Shown: positions 1 to 9,514 of the stretch, one piece after another
How positions within the stretch are numbered: position 1 is the first letter of the stretch
Layout: every line of letters starts with the position of its first letter
Assembly (NCBI GenBank): GCA_945787425.1
Contig: CALZHO010000006.1
Location: 1 to 16,018, forward strand
DNA length: 16,018 nt
Source: an uncultured Bacteroidales bacterium
GTDB taxonomy: Bacteria; Bacteroidota; Bacteroidia; Bacteroidales; Paludibacteraceae
Reading direction: 5' to 3'
Translations under genes and position numbers: made by a program
Notes under the pieces: generated by a model
The model's database searches: none
What the model was told of the DNA's origin: nothing
Seen by the model: the letters and a program-made list of their open reading frames with translations, nothing else

Positions 1-727
1 CCATACGAATCATCAGGTTGTTCTGTGCGCGACGCCAATCGGCACGCGACATACCGTTAGCAGTTGCGTTGTATTGCTCATTGTCATACTCATCCTTATA
101 GCCCGATTGGTGGAAATAGTCATCAAAGATGACACCATCAATGTCATAGTTCTCCACGATGTCTGCCACCACTTTGCAGATTTGCTCGCGCACCTCTGGA
201 AGAGCAGGGTTGAGGATGGTGATTCCACCACAATTGACGAGCCACTCTGGGTGGGTATTGTGATAGTCCTTCTCGTGGTTCTTGCCATAGGTGTCGTCGG
301 AGCTGGCGTAGCGGTACGGGTTGAGCCAAACGTGCACCTCTATACCCTTGTAGTGCGCATAATCAACGAGCAGAGCCAGAGGATCATAATTGGGTGCTTT
401 GCCGCGTGTACCCGTTAGGTACTTGCTCCAAGGTTCGTACTTAGAGTTGTACATCGCATCGGAGAAGCCACGCACTTGGAAGAGCACAGCGTTCATATTG
501 GCTTTTGCCAAGGAATCGACTACAGCGATGAGCTCTTGCTGCTGTGCCCGCTGTCCTGAAGCATCGGAGCGACTGTGAGATTGAGGCCAATCAAGAGCCC
601 ACACGGTGGTGAGCCATGAGCAACGGAACTCGCGCTTTGGAGGCAGTTGATCATTAATCTGTGCTTGGAGCGAAAGCACCAAACACAAACCAATGACAAG
701 TAGCGATATTCTATTAACAAACTTCAT
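1..727 (-). CDS. Secreted GHL10 (DUF187) family glycosyl hydrolase, C-terminus cut by window edge
   Basis: The frame is open from an ATG at 727-725 to the left edge, giving the first 242 residues. An N-terminal signal peptide (hydrophobic residues 8-20, likely cleavage after LQA or LQAQ) has no lipobox cysteine, so the protein is probably periplasmic or exported. GHL10 hallmarks are clear: FRCSWLTTVWALDWP near 34-48, NAVLFQVRGFSDAMY at 79-93, EPWSKYLTGTRG at 98-109, HVWLNPYRY at 132-140, LNPALPEVRE at 172-181 and YDIDGVIFDDYF at 194-205. The last is the conserved TIM-barrel strand with the acidic pair D202-D203. The start ATG shares its A with the stop of the upstream lipoprotein gene (TAATG), implying translational coupling. 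GHL10 members act on glycans; E. coli DigH cleaves peptide-free peptidoglycan strands. The substrate here is inferred. Roughly half the protein lies outside the window. Confidence 0.9.
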   Translation of the reverse strand, partial: MKFVNRISLLVIGLCLVLSLQAQINDQLPPKREFRCSWLTTVWALDWPQSHSRSDASGQRAQQQELIAVVDSLAKANMNAVLFQVRGFSDAMYNSKYEPWSKYLTGTRGKAPNYDPLALLVDYAHYKGIEVHVWLNPYRYASSDDTYGKNHEKDYHNTHPEWLVNCGGITILNPALPEVREQICKVVADIVENYDIDGVIFDDYFHQSGYKDEYDNEQYNATANGMSRADWRRAQNNLMIRM

Positions 728-2418
728 TAGAAGAGTTTTGTCGGTTTGTTATTGATTACCATACCATATACATTGCCACTCTCAAGCACAGGCTCAATCT
801 TATCCGTTGCAAAATTGTAGCGATAGATGCCAGTAGGAGCACAAGTAGCATCATTATGGGTATTGCGATAGCCGAAATATGCGCAATCGTTCACCTCATC
901 GTATGCGATTTGGCAGATAGCAACGAACTCAGAAGTGTGACCCTCCACAGCAGCTGGAGAACCTGTCTTGTTAGGTACGAATTCCAACTCGCCGAACAAC
1001 TTCTTGTATGGCTTGAGCTCGCTGGACTTGGTGATAGCATTCAATTGGTCGATGGTACATACATAGAAACCTTCATTACCTGTACCGAAGAGTGTGAAGC
1101 AGATCTTGTTGCTCTTGGTAGCATACACAAAGGATTTAGGCAAGAAGCTTGCACCCTCCAATGCAATACCTGACTCGGGTTGAGTACCACCACCAGTAAT
1201 AGAAGAAAGCAGGATATCGCCATTCTTCCAACGGAAGATACCCTGTCCGTTGTAGTTTTTGCACCAATACCAGGTATCACCAATCATGCCGATAGAGCCA
1301 CCAATACAACCATATCCCCAACCGTTGTTGTAATAACCGAGGGTAGTATGTTGTACATAATAAGGAAACGCGCTTGCGCTATACACCGCATCACGGGTTG
1401 AAAGAGGCAGTTTGATAACACCCGTGTTACGGTCTGTATAGTAGAGGTCGTTATCAATAATACATCCATAGAATGGGTCTTGGAATGCAGGACCGCCTGC
1501 GTTGGAGATCATCGTCTCTATCTTTGAACCGTCCTTAGCGATGACAGAAATCTTACCATCGCCACCATTGGCTTGCGCATCATCGTTCTGGAAGTACCAC
1601 GCAGTACCTGCATCCAACACGTAGAGGGAAGGTTCCTTGTAGAGGAGGGTGAATGGGTGTTCGCCAGAAGCGAGACCCAAGTCGAATGGATAGACATCCA
1701 TATCCTCTGGTTTGTCGCTGATGAGTTTGTATGCCATGAGGTGACCGCCTTGCTCAGCATAGTAGAGAGTTGGCACCTCTTTGTTGTAACCTACAGGCAC
1801 ATTGAGTACTGCCTCTTCCAATGCACGACCGTCCATCTTCACCAAGAGGCGAACCGCTTGCGAACCCACGTTGCCAAAGATAACCTCACCAGGCAGGGTG
1901 TCAGATGAAGTCTCCATCACCTCGCCCGCTACACTCTTGGTACGAGCAGGGAAAGACCATACATACTCCAGTTTACGGTTCTTAGGGTTAGGAACTTCCA
2001 GCGAGAAGGATACAGGGGTAGAAAGCACCTCGCAAACACCGCCCTCAATAGGATTAACAGACACCAATGGCTTGATGTCAGAAATCATCAGCACTTGGCT
2101 TTTGGTAATACCATTGATAGAGAGTTTGACGTTGTATGTACCTGCCACATCAAATGGATGCAATACGGTATCACCCTCTGCTGTTTTACCATCACCGAAA
2201 TCCCATACGGCTTTGCCCTCTGTAGGCGAAGTATTGATAAAGGTGACGTCAGAGTCAATATAGTAATCCAAACGGTAGTCACCATCGATACGATAGGTGA
2301 AAGACACAGGATCGGTAGGCAATTGTTCCACCTTAGGCACATTATCTATACATGATATCGCAAAGAGAGGCAGCAGTGCCATCATACCTATTTTCAATAC
2401 ATTATTTTTCATATTCAT
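727..2418 (-). CDS. PKD-like surface lipoprotein with a beta-propeller-like C-terminal region
   Basis: This 563-residue protein begins with a lipoprotein signal peptide; the lipobox ends FAISC, making C23 the lipidated residue. A PKD-type domain follows, with the signature VWDFGDG at 71-77 and AGTYNVKLSI near 92-101. The rest (about 190-563) has repeated short motifs such as GIFRWKNGDI, GFYVC and GIYRYN, each followed by a hydrophobic strand, which suggests a beta-propeller. It resembles the PKD-like lipoproteins often coded behind SusC/SusD pairs, where such proteins sit on the cell surface and are thought to bind glycans. No catalytic residues are recognisable. It starts 25 bases after the preceding lipoprotein gene and its stop overlaps the start of the GHL10 gene, so it belongs to the SusCD operon. 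A second in-frame ATG lies two codons in; the lipobox fits either start. Confidence 0.85.
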   Translation of the reverse strand: MNMKNNVLKIGMMALLPLFAISCIDNVPKVEQLPTDPVSFTYRIDGDYRLDYYIDSDVTFINTSPTEGKAVWDFGDGKTAEGDTVLHPFDVAGTYNVKLSINGITKSQVLMISDIKPLVSVNPIEGGVCEVLSTPVSFSLEVPNPKNRKLEYVWSFPARTKSVAGEVMETSSDTLPGEVIFGNVGSQAVRLLVKMDGRALEEAVLNVPVGYNKEVPTLYYAEQGGHLMAYKLISDKPEDMDVYPFDLGLASGEHPFTLLYKEPSLYVLDAGTAWYFQNDDAQANGGDGKISVIAKDGSKIETMISNAGGPAFQDPFYGCIIDNDLYYTDRNTGVIKLPLSTRDAVYSASAFPYYVQHTTLGYYNNGWGYGCIGGSIGMIGDTWYWCKNYNGQGIFRWKNGDILLSSITGGGTQPESGIALEGASFLPKSFVYATKSNKICFTLFGTGNEGFYVCTIDQLNAITKSSELKPYKKLFGELEFVPNKTGSPAAVEGHTSEFVAICQIAYDEVNDCAYFGYRNTHNDATCAPTGIYRYNFATDKIEPVLESGNVYGMVINNKPTKLF

Positions 2419-2443
2419 GTCTATTTATATGGTTATTTACCTG

Positions 2444-3328
2444 TTAGTTGATTACAATTGGTTTAGAAACAGTCTGACTGTATGTACCCTTCATGTCATA
2501 CACACGCAGTACAGCATCCAGTGAATAGTTGCGCTTGTAAGTAACGTCGAATTTACCTTCTGCGTTCTTAATTAGCGCCTCAAATGGTACTTTCTCCCAA
2601 TAATAATTCATAGAATCCATTACCCAAGGTTCTACAAAGATTGAGTCTTTGCCACCAACCGCAGCACCTTTCAAGGTATCCATTGGGAAGTGGTAGTATT
2701 TAGCCACTGTGGAGTCAGAAGATACATTCCAATTGTAAGATGAGTCGGTATAGAGCGAGAAATCGGTCAAGAAACCCAACTTAGGATATTGCGCTGCATA
2801 AATGGTATAAGTCATTTTCTTTTTCACCTCATCTTTGAAGTGTTGCATATAATCTTCGCCGAAATAGGTAATCATCTTGGCAGAGTCAAACTCGCTAGGT
2901 TGTACCCATGTCAGTGGAGACAACGTACCGCTGACCGGAAATGTACCGCTGAAAGTATATGCATGCAAAGAATCATTGTAATATTCCTCCAGGTGAGGGT
3001 ACTCTGCGATGTATTGCAGCACACGTTTCTGAGTGGTTACTGAGCTGATTTCAGAGTAAGTCAGCCATGAGCAGTTCACAGTCTTATCCAGTGTCTCGCT
3101 AATGCTGTACCAAGCTTCTGAGTGAGAGATTTGCTCCACCGCAGAATAGTATTGAGCAGTGAATCCCATCGCGCCACCCGCTTTGACTGCGGAACTCTCG
3201 ATTTCCCAATACGCCTCAGGTCCCACAGCACCTGTGATGGTATTTTCATCAATGAAATCGTGTTTCGCGCACGCTGCAAAAGCCACAACCAAGGTAGCCA
3301 TTGCCATTATTTGAAATATCTTTTTCAT
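2444..3328 (-). CDS. Unrecognised SusCD-associated lipoprotein (SusE/F position)
   Basis: I do not recognise the family. The start is set at the ATG at 3328-3326 because it gives a standard lipoprotein signal (MKKIF, then a hydrophobic stretch to AFAAC, lipidated C20); an upstream in-frame ATG at 3367 would add 13 polar residues before the signal and overlap the SusD stop. The 294-residue product has several aromatic-rich segments (EAYWEIE, SWLTYSE, NYYWEKVPFEALI) and ends in beta-rich sequence (DAVLRVYDMKGTYSQTV), consistent with a beta-sandwich surface protein. It lies 29 bases after the SusD gene and 25 before the PKD lipoprotein gene. In Sus-type operons this position usually holds a surface glycan-binding protein such as SusE or SusF. 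Binding function is inferred from position and lipidation only. Confidence 0.7.
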   Translation of the reverse strand: MKKIFQIMAMATLVVAFAACAKHDFIDENTITGAVGPEAYWEIESSAVKAGGAMGFTAQYYSAVEQISHSEAWYSISETLDKTVNCSWLTYSEISSVTTQKRVLQYIAEYPHLEEYYNDSLHAYTFSGTFPVSGTLSPLTWVQPSEFDSAKMITYFGEDYMQHFKDEVKKKMTYTIYAAQYPKLGFLTDFSLYTDSSYNWNVSSDSTVAKYYHFPMDTLKGAAVGGKDSIFVEPWVMDSMNYYWEKVPFEALIKNAEGKFDVTYKRNYSLDAVLRVYDMKGTYSQTVSKPIVIN

Positions 3329-3357
3329 ATCTTTATTAGTATTTTCCTCGTTGATAA

Positions 3358-5232
3358 TTACTTCCATTCAATATTATTGGAGCATACCACTTTATCGTTG
3401 TTCTTATGCGCCCAAATCATACGTCTTTTCAGTACGTTGAAGTCCAAAATCTTCTCACCAGCAGCGTTGGTAGTATAATAACCAATGCGGTCTAACTCTT
3501 TCTTGTTATACTTAGTCTCAGTCTCGGTATCAGCATTCAGACGTGCTACCCACGCATTTGGTGACAAGCCCTCTGATTCATCCACGCCGTTGGCATAGTC
3601 ATCAGGTGTGCACCAATATGCTTCGTACAAGTTATAAGGACGACGCAATGAATAGGTATTAGGATTACCTTGCTTGTCATAGAAGTTAACAGAGTCACTC
3701 TTCAATGGGTCACGATGCGAGAATTGCGCAGGCACACCATTGTGAACATGCTTCACAGTATAGACATACACTGGTTGGCTGGTTTTAGGATCATAGTATG
3801 CAATACCATTAGTCGAAGAACTGTAGTTGTAGCGACGCATATCGGTCCATTGCTCTGGTTGGAGATACATAGCCACATACTTTTGCTGCATGATATCAGC
3901 AATATTGAAGTTGTCTTGAATGGTCTTGAACTTGATATCAAAGAAACGTCTGTATTGGTTCTTCAAGTTGGTACCCAACGAACCATTGGTCACTTGTGCT
4001 TCTGGCATGCCATAACGCGCCATATTGAACTTGGTAGCCTCCATAGTGGTATTGTATGCGCCCAGGTTATCGCCAGCCCAGTATTGTGCTTCTGCCTTGA
4101 TGAACATCAACTCCTCTTGGGTAATGAGGGCGATGTAACCCGTGTTTTGAGTATAAGGGTTGGTCAGAGTGGTAGAAGCATAGAGGTCAGGATAGTTGGT
4201 TAATTTCTTAGATTGATCCATACCGATATTACTCTCAAGGTGCAACATGGCTCCCTTTTCAGAAGAGCGTTGCTCAAAAATCTTGGCAGCACGAGGATCC
4301 AATGCGTAACCACGGTTAGCAATAAAGTTCTTATCAATACCACCCAAGATACCGTGCAAGAAGAAGGTAGTTGGGATAGAAGAAGCCAGACGGTTGTCGC
4401 GGCTCTCCCAAGAGTTGATTTTTGGAGCGAAAGGTCCCCATGGACAGTTAGACTCTGTCACACCACCAGGATAATAGTAACGTGGCTCTTGCCAGTTGGC
4501 ATCATTGAGCACATGATCTACCATCTCAATAATCTTGTGGCAGGTAGCAGGTGTATTGTCCCAGTTTGGCAACTTACGCAACCAAAGACGTGCTTGGATA
4601 GCGCGGCAATACATTTCCCATTTCTTCATATCACCTGCGTAGATACGGTCCATCTTCTCGGTGATAGGAATATTGGTTGGGCAGTTTACCCATGCAGGGT
4701 CGTTGTACAATTTAATCAGTTCTTCTGCCTCAGCAAACATCCAATCGTACACCTCTTGTTGTGAGTCGTACTTAGGAGCAGCTGATTGATACACTTCAGA
4801 GCGAGGAATATCACCGAAGGCATCGGTAGTAAACATCGTTGAAGCGAGCATGATAGTACGACCAATGAGGATAGCGTTCCGGTTGCCATTCTCCTCTGCA
4901 ATCTCGTTCATCTTCTTGATGTTCGCACCCAGATCATAGAAGTGGCGGCGCCACATAGGGTGACGGTTCACACCGAGGAACTCCCAACCTTGGCTATATG
5001 GATAGCTACCAGTCTGGCTCTTACCACTGGTAGTGAGTGCTTGTGAGAGATAAACACCATACTCAGCGTGGTCATAGCATATTTGCGATGCATAGAAACA
5101 AGCCACAGGCAACACTTGGTCCACCGATGTTGTGATAGGAGAATCCTTGGTGGTATTCACATTCAAGAAATCCTCGCAACTGGTAAGAAACATTGCTCCT
5201 AAAAGAGCGGGTATTATAAATAACTTTTTCAT
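3358..5232 (-). CDS. SusD/RagB-family outer-membrane lipoprotein (SusD-like_2 type)
   Basis: This 624-residue lipoprotein has signal MKKLFIIPALLG and lipobox FLTSC (C19), followed by acidic residues ED, as in Bacteroidetes surface lipoproteins. Family features include the N-terminal helix repeat region (HPMWRRHFYDLGANIKKM and a TTDAFGDIPRSEV segment), the central EELMFIKAEAQYWAGD motif near residues 370-390, and EQWTDMRRYNY near 460-470. Its size and C-terminal insertions favour the SusD-like_2 branch. SusD proteins form the surface lid over SusC and capture oligosaccharides for import. The gene begins 21 bases after the SusC stop, so the two are cotranscribed. The ligand cannot be read from sequence; context suggests an amino-sugar glycan. 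Confidence 0.93.
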   Translation of the reverse strand: MKKLFIIPALLGAMFLTSCEDFLNVNTTKDSPITTSVDQVLPVACFYASQICYDHAEYGVYLSQALTTSGKSQTGSYPYSQGWEFLGVNRHPMWRRHFYDLGANIKKMNEIAEENGNRNAILIGRTIMLASTMFTTDAFGDIPRSEVYQSAAPKYDSQQEVYDWMFAEAEELIKLYNDPAWVNCPTNIPITEKMDRIYAGDMKKWEMYCRAIQARLWLRKLPNWDNTPATCHKIIEMVDHVLNDANWQEPRYYYPGGVTESNCPWGPFAPKINSWESRDNRLASSIPTTFFLHGILGGIDKNFIANRGYALDPRAAKIFEQRSSEKGAMLHLESNIGMDQSKKLTNYPDLYASTTLTNPYTQNTGYIALITQEELMFIKAEAQYWAGDNLGAYNTTMEATKFNMARYGMPEAQVTNGSLGTNLKNQYRRFFDIKFKTIQDNFNIADIMQQKYVAMYLQPEQWTDMRRYNYSSSTNGIAYYDPKTSQPVYVYTVKHVHNGVPAQFSHRDPLKSDSVNFYDKQGNPNTYSLRRPYNLYEAYWCTPDDYANGVDESEGLSPNAWVARLNADTETETKYNKKELDRIGYYTTNAAGEKILDFNVLKRRMIWAHKNNDKVVCSNNIEWK

Positions 5233-5253
5233 ATTCCTTAATCAATTATAGGG

Positions 5254-8200
5254 TTAGAAAGAAGCAGTTAAACTGAGGTTGTAGCTGCGTGTATTAGGAA
5301 TTGGGGTATTATCGATACCAGCAGAACCCGTACCACCTTGACCTGTAGAAGCGTTGCAGACAGGATCAGTACCAGTATATTTGGTGAGCACGAAGACATT
5401 GTTGCAAGTAAAGTTGAGTTTCAAGCCCTTGAATGCCTTTTGATTCTTCATGAGTTTAGCGAAATCATAGCCCAAAGTAACATAACTGAGACGAATGTAT
5501 GAACCATCCTCGATGAAGTTGGTAGATACATTGTAGAAGTAGTTGCTGATAGTGGTGTAGTCAAGCGTAATAGGTGTTCTATTTTGCTCGTAATATACAT
5601 TACCATCTGCATCGGTATGCTCTGTCACGCCCTCGAACACCACTTGGCGTCCACGGTATTGCTCAAGCATCTTATGGTTACCATTAGAAATGAGGTTACG
5701 ACCTGTCACGTTGAGCACATCGCCACCAAGACGACCATCAAAGAGGAATGAGAATTGTACACCGTAGATATTCATGCTACTGCTCAAACCAGCTTGGAAC
5801 TTCGCTTCACGGTTACCAATGAGTTCGTTCTTATTAGGATTGATCTTTGGATAACCATTCGCATCCACAATAACTTGACCGTCCGCATTGCGTTGGTAGT
5901 CCTTACCTGTAAGTGCGGTAGTAGAACCACCGAGGTATGCAGAAGTAAAGACGTCACCGTATTGAGGACCAGTAATCTCGTGTACGTCCTCTGGCAAACC
6001 GACCACCTTACCACGGTTGAGACCGAAGTTGAGGCCGAGTGTCCAACTGAGGTCCTTTTGCTTCAAAATATCTTGCTCTAATGTGAACTCCACACCTTGG
6101 TTGGAAATCACACCCTCGTTGCGGGTTTGGAGAATATAACCAGAAGATGGAGATACACGCACGGTAACGATTTGGTTGTCCACCTTAGTATTGTAGTATG
6201 CCACATCAAGGCGAGTCTTATTGTCAAAGAACTTGATATCCATACCAATCTCCCATGAGTATGACATCTCAGGTTGCAAGTCGCGCGATGCAGATGACAT
6301 AGTAGGGTCGATACCATAACCACCATCAGGATAAGTACCAAACTGCTTGAAGCGGCGGTCATAGAGGTATGCAGGAGCATCCTTACCTACCACAGCGTAG
6401 TTACCACGTAGTTTCCAATATGAGAACCAGTTGTTCTTGGTTTCGTTCAAACCAGGAATCAACTCAGAGAGGATGATACCACCAGTAACAGAAGGGTAGA
6501 AGAATGGGTTGTTGTTGATAGTAGAAGACCAGTCCCAACGACCAGTTACAGAAAGAGATGCCAAGCCCTTGTAATCACCACGGATCTCACCGAAGTAACC
6601 GAAACGGCGGCGACCACTGTGACCCAAGGTACGGTCACTCAGATATACCTCATCTTTATTGGTATTTGACAAACTGTATGTACCAGGGATAATGAAGTCC
6701 ACACCATAAACGGATGTAGAGAAGCCCTCCGACATCTTGAGTTCAGCACCAGCCATCACGTCAATAGAGAAGTCCTTAGGCAACTCAATCTTATAGGTAG
6801 CATTCACACCTGCGGTGAAGAGTTGGCTACGACCTGTAGATGCGGAGATAGCACCGAAGCTGGACTTGCTCATGTTCTTCACATCATCACTCGTCAAGAT
6901 ATAGTTGTATGGATATTCATTCACCAACCACTCTGCATAATCTACATACGACAAAGAATCCTTCAAGAATTGGTTGCGTTGTGCTTGATAGTCCTTCATT
7001 GCCGCCTCGTAGTTAGCTTGGCAGATAGGGCAGTCATGCGCTTCACCACATTTAGGACATTTGTTCTTCTCTGAATCAGGAGCCACAGGAATAGTAGGCG
7101 CTGTAGGTTTGGCAACCGAAGGACGCACATATGTATCATCCCAGCGAGGCACGCTATAGCTCTCAGATGTAGTATTCTTAATATCGTAACTCACACGACC
7201 CACGATTTGCAAATTCTTAATAGGTTTGAGGGTGATGCTACCATTGATAACGTTACGTGTAGCTTTGGCAATACCACCATCGTTGTAGATACCATACAAT
7301 GGGCTGACTGGCGCATTGTACTTCTCAATATCTGGCAAATAGCGGAAACGTGGGAAGCCATCCTCACGTTGATAATCAGTCATATCATCAGTGATAGGCC
7401 AGCTATATGCAGAACCCACACCACTGGTAGAACGTGACTTAGTATCACTGATATTGATATTCATTGCAAAAGTCACCCAATCAGCAGGAGTGAATTGCGC
7501 CTTGATGAGTGCACCAAAACGTTGCTTGTAATCCTCTGGGATAATACCCTCTGACTTAGACCAGTTGGCCGAAGCATATGCTTGGAACTTCTCGCTACCA
7601 CCGTTCACTGAGAAATCGTACTTATGATAGAAACCAGTCTTGAGGAAGTTGCCGATGTTGTCATAAATCTGTTGATCATCGCTGAGCAATGGACCCCAAC
7701 CACCAGAAGTCTTATCACGGTAGAAGCCCTGTGAACCAGGCATATAGGTATCTTGCAACTCAGGAAGGCGGGTTGGCTGATCCCATTGCCAACTACCATT
7801 GGCTTGCACCTTAATCTTGCCTGCCTCACCTTGCTTGGTAGTAATCATGATGACACCATTAGCAGCATCCTGACCATACAAAGCGGCAGCAGCTGCGCCC
7901 TTGAGGACTGTGATATTTTCAATATCGTTAGGGTTGATATCCGCAGCAGCAGAAGCACCACCATTAACAGGTACACCATCCAAACTGAACAATGGCTCGT
8001 TGCTCTGACTGTTATTCACAGATGAGATACCACGAATAATTATTTGGCTACCCGAGTTAGGTGAACCACCAGCATTCGTTACCGATACACCCGCGATCCT
8101 ACCTTGAAGCGAATTAACGAAGTTGGAGTTCTGAGACTCATTAAGCGCCTCACCACCAATGTTTTGCACAGCGAAGTTCAAGCGTTTCTTCTCTTGAACC

Positions 8201-8523
8201 ACACCCATAGCTGTTACCACAACTTCTTCCATTGCGATAGCATCAGCACTTAGACGAACGTCCATTTGAGGGCCAGTCACCTTCAGCTCCTGGGTCTTCA
8301 AACCCACATAACTTACCACCAGAACAGCACCATCTTGCACCGTCAATTCATACATACCATCAAAATCAGTAATCGTACCGTTTGATGTACCTTTCTCGAG
8401 AACAGATGCACCAATAACTGGCAAACCATCCTCCGTAGAAATAACCACACCACTCACCGTGACACTTGCCATCATAGCAACTGACAACAACGAGCATGTT
8501 AGCACAAAGAGTAGTTTCTTCAT
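5254..8523 (-). CDS. SusC/RagA-family TonB-dependent outer-membrane transporter
   Basis: A full-length 1089-residue SusC. In order: a signal peptide (about 1-20), a carboxypeptidase-regulatory-like domain (22-92, with VSGVV, GASVLEKGT and SYVG), a TonB box-like stretch EEVVVTAMG (99-107), a plug domain (about 112-235, with IIIRGISSV, LDGVPV, NDIENITVLKGAAAAALYG and NGVIMITTK), and a 22-strand-type barrel ending in the typical terminal phenylalanine. It takes up oligosaccharides with its SusD partner, powered by TonB. There is no extra N-terminal STN domain, so signalling to an ECF sigma/anti-sigma pair is not expected. Odd: after a proline-rich segment, residues 489-501 contain CPKC, then H496, then CPIC, a zinc-ribbon-like arrangement in what should be an extracellular loop. 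It has its own promoter (8610-8641), about 80 bases of leader, and heads the operon down to the GHL10 gene. Confidence 0.95.
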   Translation of the reverse strand: MKKLLFVLTCSLLSVAMMASVTVSGVVISTEDGLPVIGASVLEKGTSNGTITDFDGMYELTVQDGAVLVVSYVGLKTQELKVTGPQMDVRLSADAIAMEEVVVTAMGVVQEKKRLNFAVQNIGGEALNESQNSNFVNSLQGRIAGVSVTNAGGSPNSGSQIIIRGISSVNNSQSNEPLFSLDGVPVNGGASAAADINPNDIENITVLKGAAAAALYGQDAANGVIMITTKQGEAGKIKVQANGSWQWDQPTRLPELQDTYMPGSQGFYRDKTSGGWGPLLSDDQQIYDNIGNFLKTGFYHKYDFSVNGGSEKFQAYASANWSKSEGIIPEDYKQRFGALIKAQFTPADWVTFAMNINISDTKSRSTSGVGSAYSWPITDDMTDYQREDGFPRFRYLPDIEKYNAPVSPLYGIYNDGGIAKATRNVINGSITLKPIKNLQIVGRVSYDIKNTTSESYSVPRWDDTYVRPSVAKPTAPTIPVAPDSEKNKCPKCGEAHDCPICQANYEAAMKDYQAQRNQFLKDSLSYVDYAEWLVNEYPYNYILTSDDVKNMSKSSFGAISASTGRSQLFTAGVNATYKIELPKDFSIDVMAGAELKMSEGFSTSVYGVDFIIPGTYSLSNTNKDEVYLSDRTLGHSGRRRFGYFGEIRGDYKGLASLSVTGRWDWSSTINNNPFFYPSVTGGIILSELIPGLNETKNNWFSYWKLRGNYAVVGKDAPAYLYDRRFKQFGTYPDGGYGIDPTMSSASRDLQPEMSYSWEIGMDIKFFDNKTRLDVAYYNTKVDNQIVTVRVSPSSGYILQTRNEGVISNQGVEFTLEQDILKQKDLSWTLGLNFGLNRGKVVGLPEDVHEITGPQYGDVFTSAYLGGSTTALTGKDYQRNADGQVIVDANGYPKINPNKNELIGNREAKFQAGLSSSMNIYGVQFSFLFDGRLGGDVLNVTGRNLISNGNHKMLEQYRGRQVVFEGVTEHTDADGNVYYEQNRTPITLDYTTISNYFYNVSTNFIEDGSYIRLSYVTLGYDFAKLMKNQKAFKGLKLNFTCNNVFVLTKYTGTDPVCNASTGQGGTGSAGIDNTPIPNTRSYNLSLTASF

Positions 8524-8609
8524 AAAGATTAGATTATTTATAATGTTTTTATTGTTTTTGCTATTTTGTAAAATACCCAGACATCATTTTTCTTTCACCT
8601 AATCGGCGA

Positions 8610-8641
8610 CAAAGTTACGAAAAATAATCGACATTTCCAAA
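8610..8641 (-). promoter_or_regulatory. Bacteroidetes-type promoter of the susC operon
   Basis: Read on the minus strand, TTTG (8641-8638) is followed after exactly 20 bases by TAACTTTG (8617-8610), matching the Bacteroidetes consensus TTTG / TAnnTTTG. Transcription should start near 8603, leaving a leader of about 80 bases before the susC ATG. The promoter lies just downstream of murQ, so the susC operon can be driven separately from the kinase-murQ pair while still receiving read-through from it. Confidence 0.8.
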
Positions 8642-8674
8642 TATCTACGAAAAAATAACATTTTTTATCCTTTA

Positions 8675-9502
8675 TCACTCCTCAACAGAAGCAGCGCGAT
8701 AAGCATCCATCGCTTTCTTCACACTGCCGTGCAACAAGAGCAAGTCCTTGGCCTTGTCATACTCCAAGCCCAATTCATCCACAAGCATGCGCGTGCCACG
8801 GTCAACCAGTTTCTTATTGCTGAGCTGCATATTCACCATCTTATTGCCCTTCACACGGCCCATCTTAATCATGGTAATAGTAGTAATCATGTTGCAAACA
8901 AGTTTTTGCGCTGTTCCTGACTTCAGGCGAGTAGAACCTGTCACAAACTCAGGACCTACCAATGGCTCAATAGCAATCTCCGCCACTTGACCTACAGGTG
9001 AACCTGGATTACACGAAACAGATGCTGTCAAGCAGCCAAACTCACGTGCGCGCTCGAGCGCGCCTATTACATAAGGTGTAGTACCCGAAGCTGCAATACC
9101 CACCACCGTGTCCAAGGTTGTGATATTATGCTCCAACAACTCCTTCCACGATTTCTCAGGATCGTCCTCAGCATTCTCCACAGGATTACGCAATGCATGA
9201 TCACCACCCGCGATCAATCCAATCACAAACGATGGTGGCATACCAAATGTAGGAGGGATCTCGCTGGCATCCAACACGCCCAAACGACCGCTGGTACCCG
9301 CACCCATGTAGAAGATACGACCGCCTTTTTGCATGCGTTCTACTATGCCCTCTACCAATTTTTCTATTTGAGGAATACACTCACGGACAGCCAATGCCAC
9401 CTTTTGGTCTTCCTCATTCATTTCACGCAGCAATTCACCTACTGACTTCTGATCCAGATTATCATGAAGCGAACTCTGCTCGGTTATTTTTACAAAATCC
9501 AT
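8675..9502 (-). CDS. murQ: N-acetylmuramic acid 6-phosphate etherase MurQ
   Basis: MurQ is a cytoplasmic enzyme that removes the D-lactyl ether from MurNAc-6-phosphate to give GlcNAc-6-phosphate and D-lactate, joining peptidoglycan salvage to amino-sugar catabolism. The 275-residue product shows the SIS-fold phosphosugar loop MGAGTSGRLGVLDASE (66-81), in which E81 matches E. coli catalytic Glu83, and ENAEDD (109-114), in which E112 matches Glu114. The second SIS signature VGIAASGTTPYVIGAL and the STRLKSGTAQKLVCNM segment are intact. Length is slightly shorter than the E. coli enzyme (about 298) but complete, with a C-terminal helical tail (LLLLHGSVKKAMDAYRA). It starts 12 bases after the kinase stop, so the two form an operon. 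Confidence 0.96.
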   Translation of the reverse strand: MDFVKITEQSSLHDNLDQKSVGELLREMNEEDQKVALAVRECIPQIEKLVEGIVERMQKGGRIFYMGAGTSGRLGVLDASEIPPTFGMPPSFVIGLIAGGDHALRNPVENAEDDPEKSWKELLEHNITTLDTVVGIAASGTTPYVIGALERAREFGCLTASVSCNPGSPVGQVAEIAIEPLVGPEFVTGSTRLKSGTAQKLVCNMITTITMIKMGRVKGNKMVNMQLSNKKLVDRGTRMLVDELGLEYDKAKDLLLLHGSVKKAMDAYRAASVEE

Positions 9503-9514
9503 AATTCGTTACAT

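Noticed and set aside
74..418. A 114-codon plus-strand frame near the left edge.
   Set aside because: It is antisense to the GHL10 gene, whose motifs are unmistakable on the minus strand.
3329..3367. A 13-residue longer start for the unrecognised lipoprotein.
   Set aside because: It would put polar residues before a standard lipoprotein signal and overlap the SusD stop.
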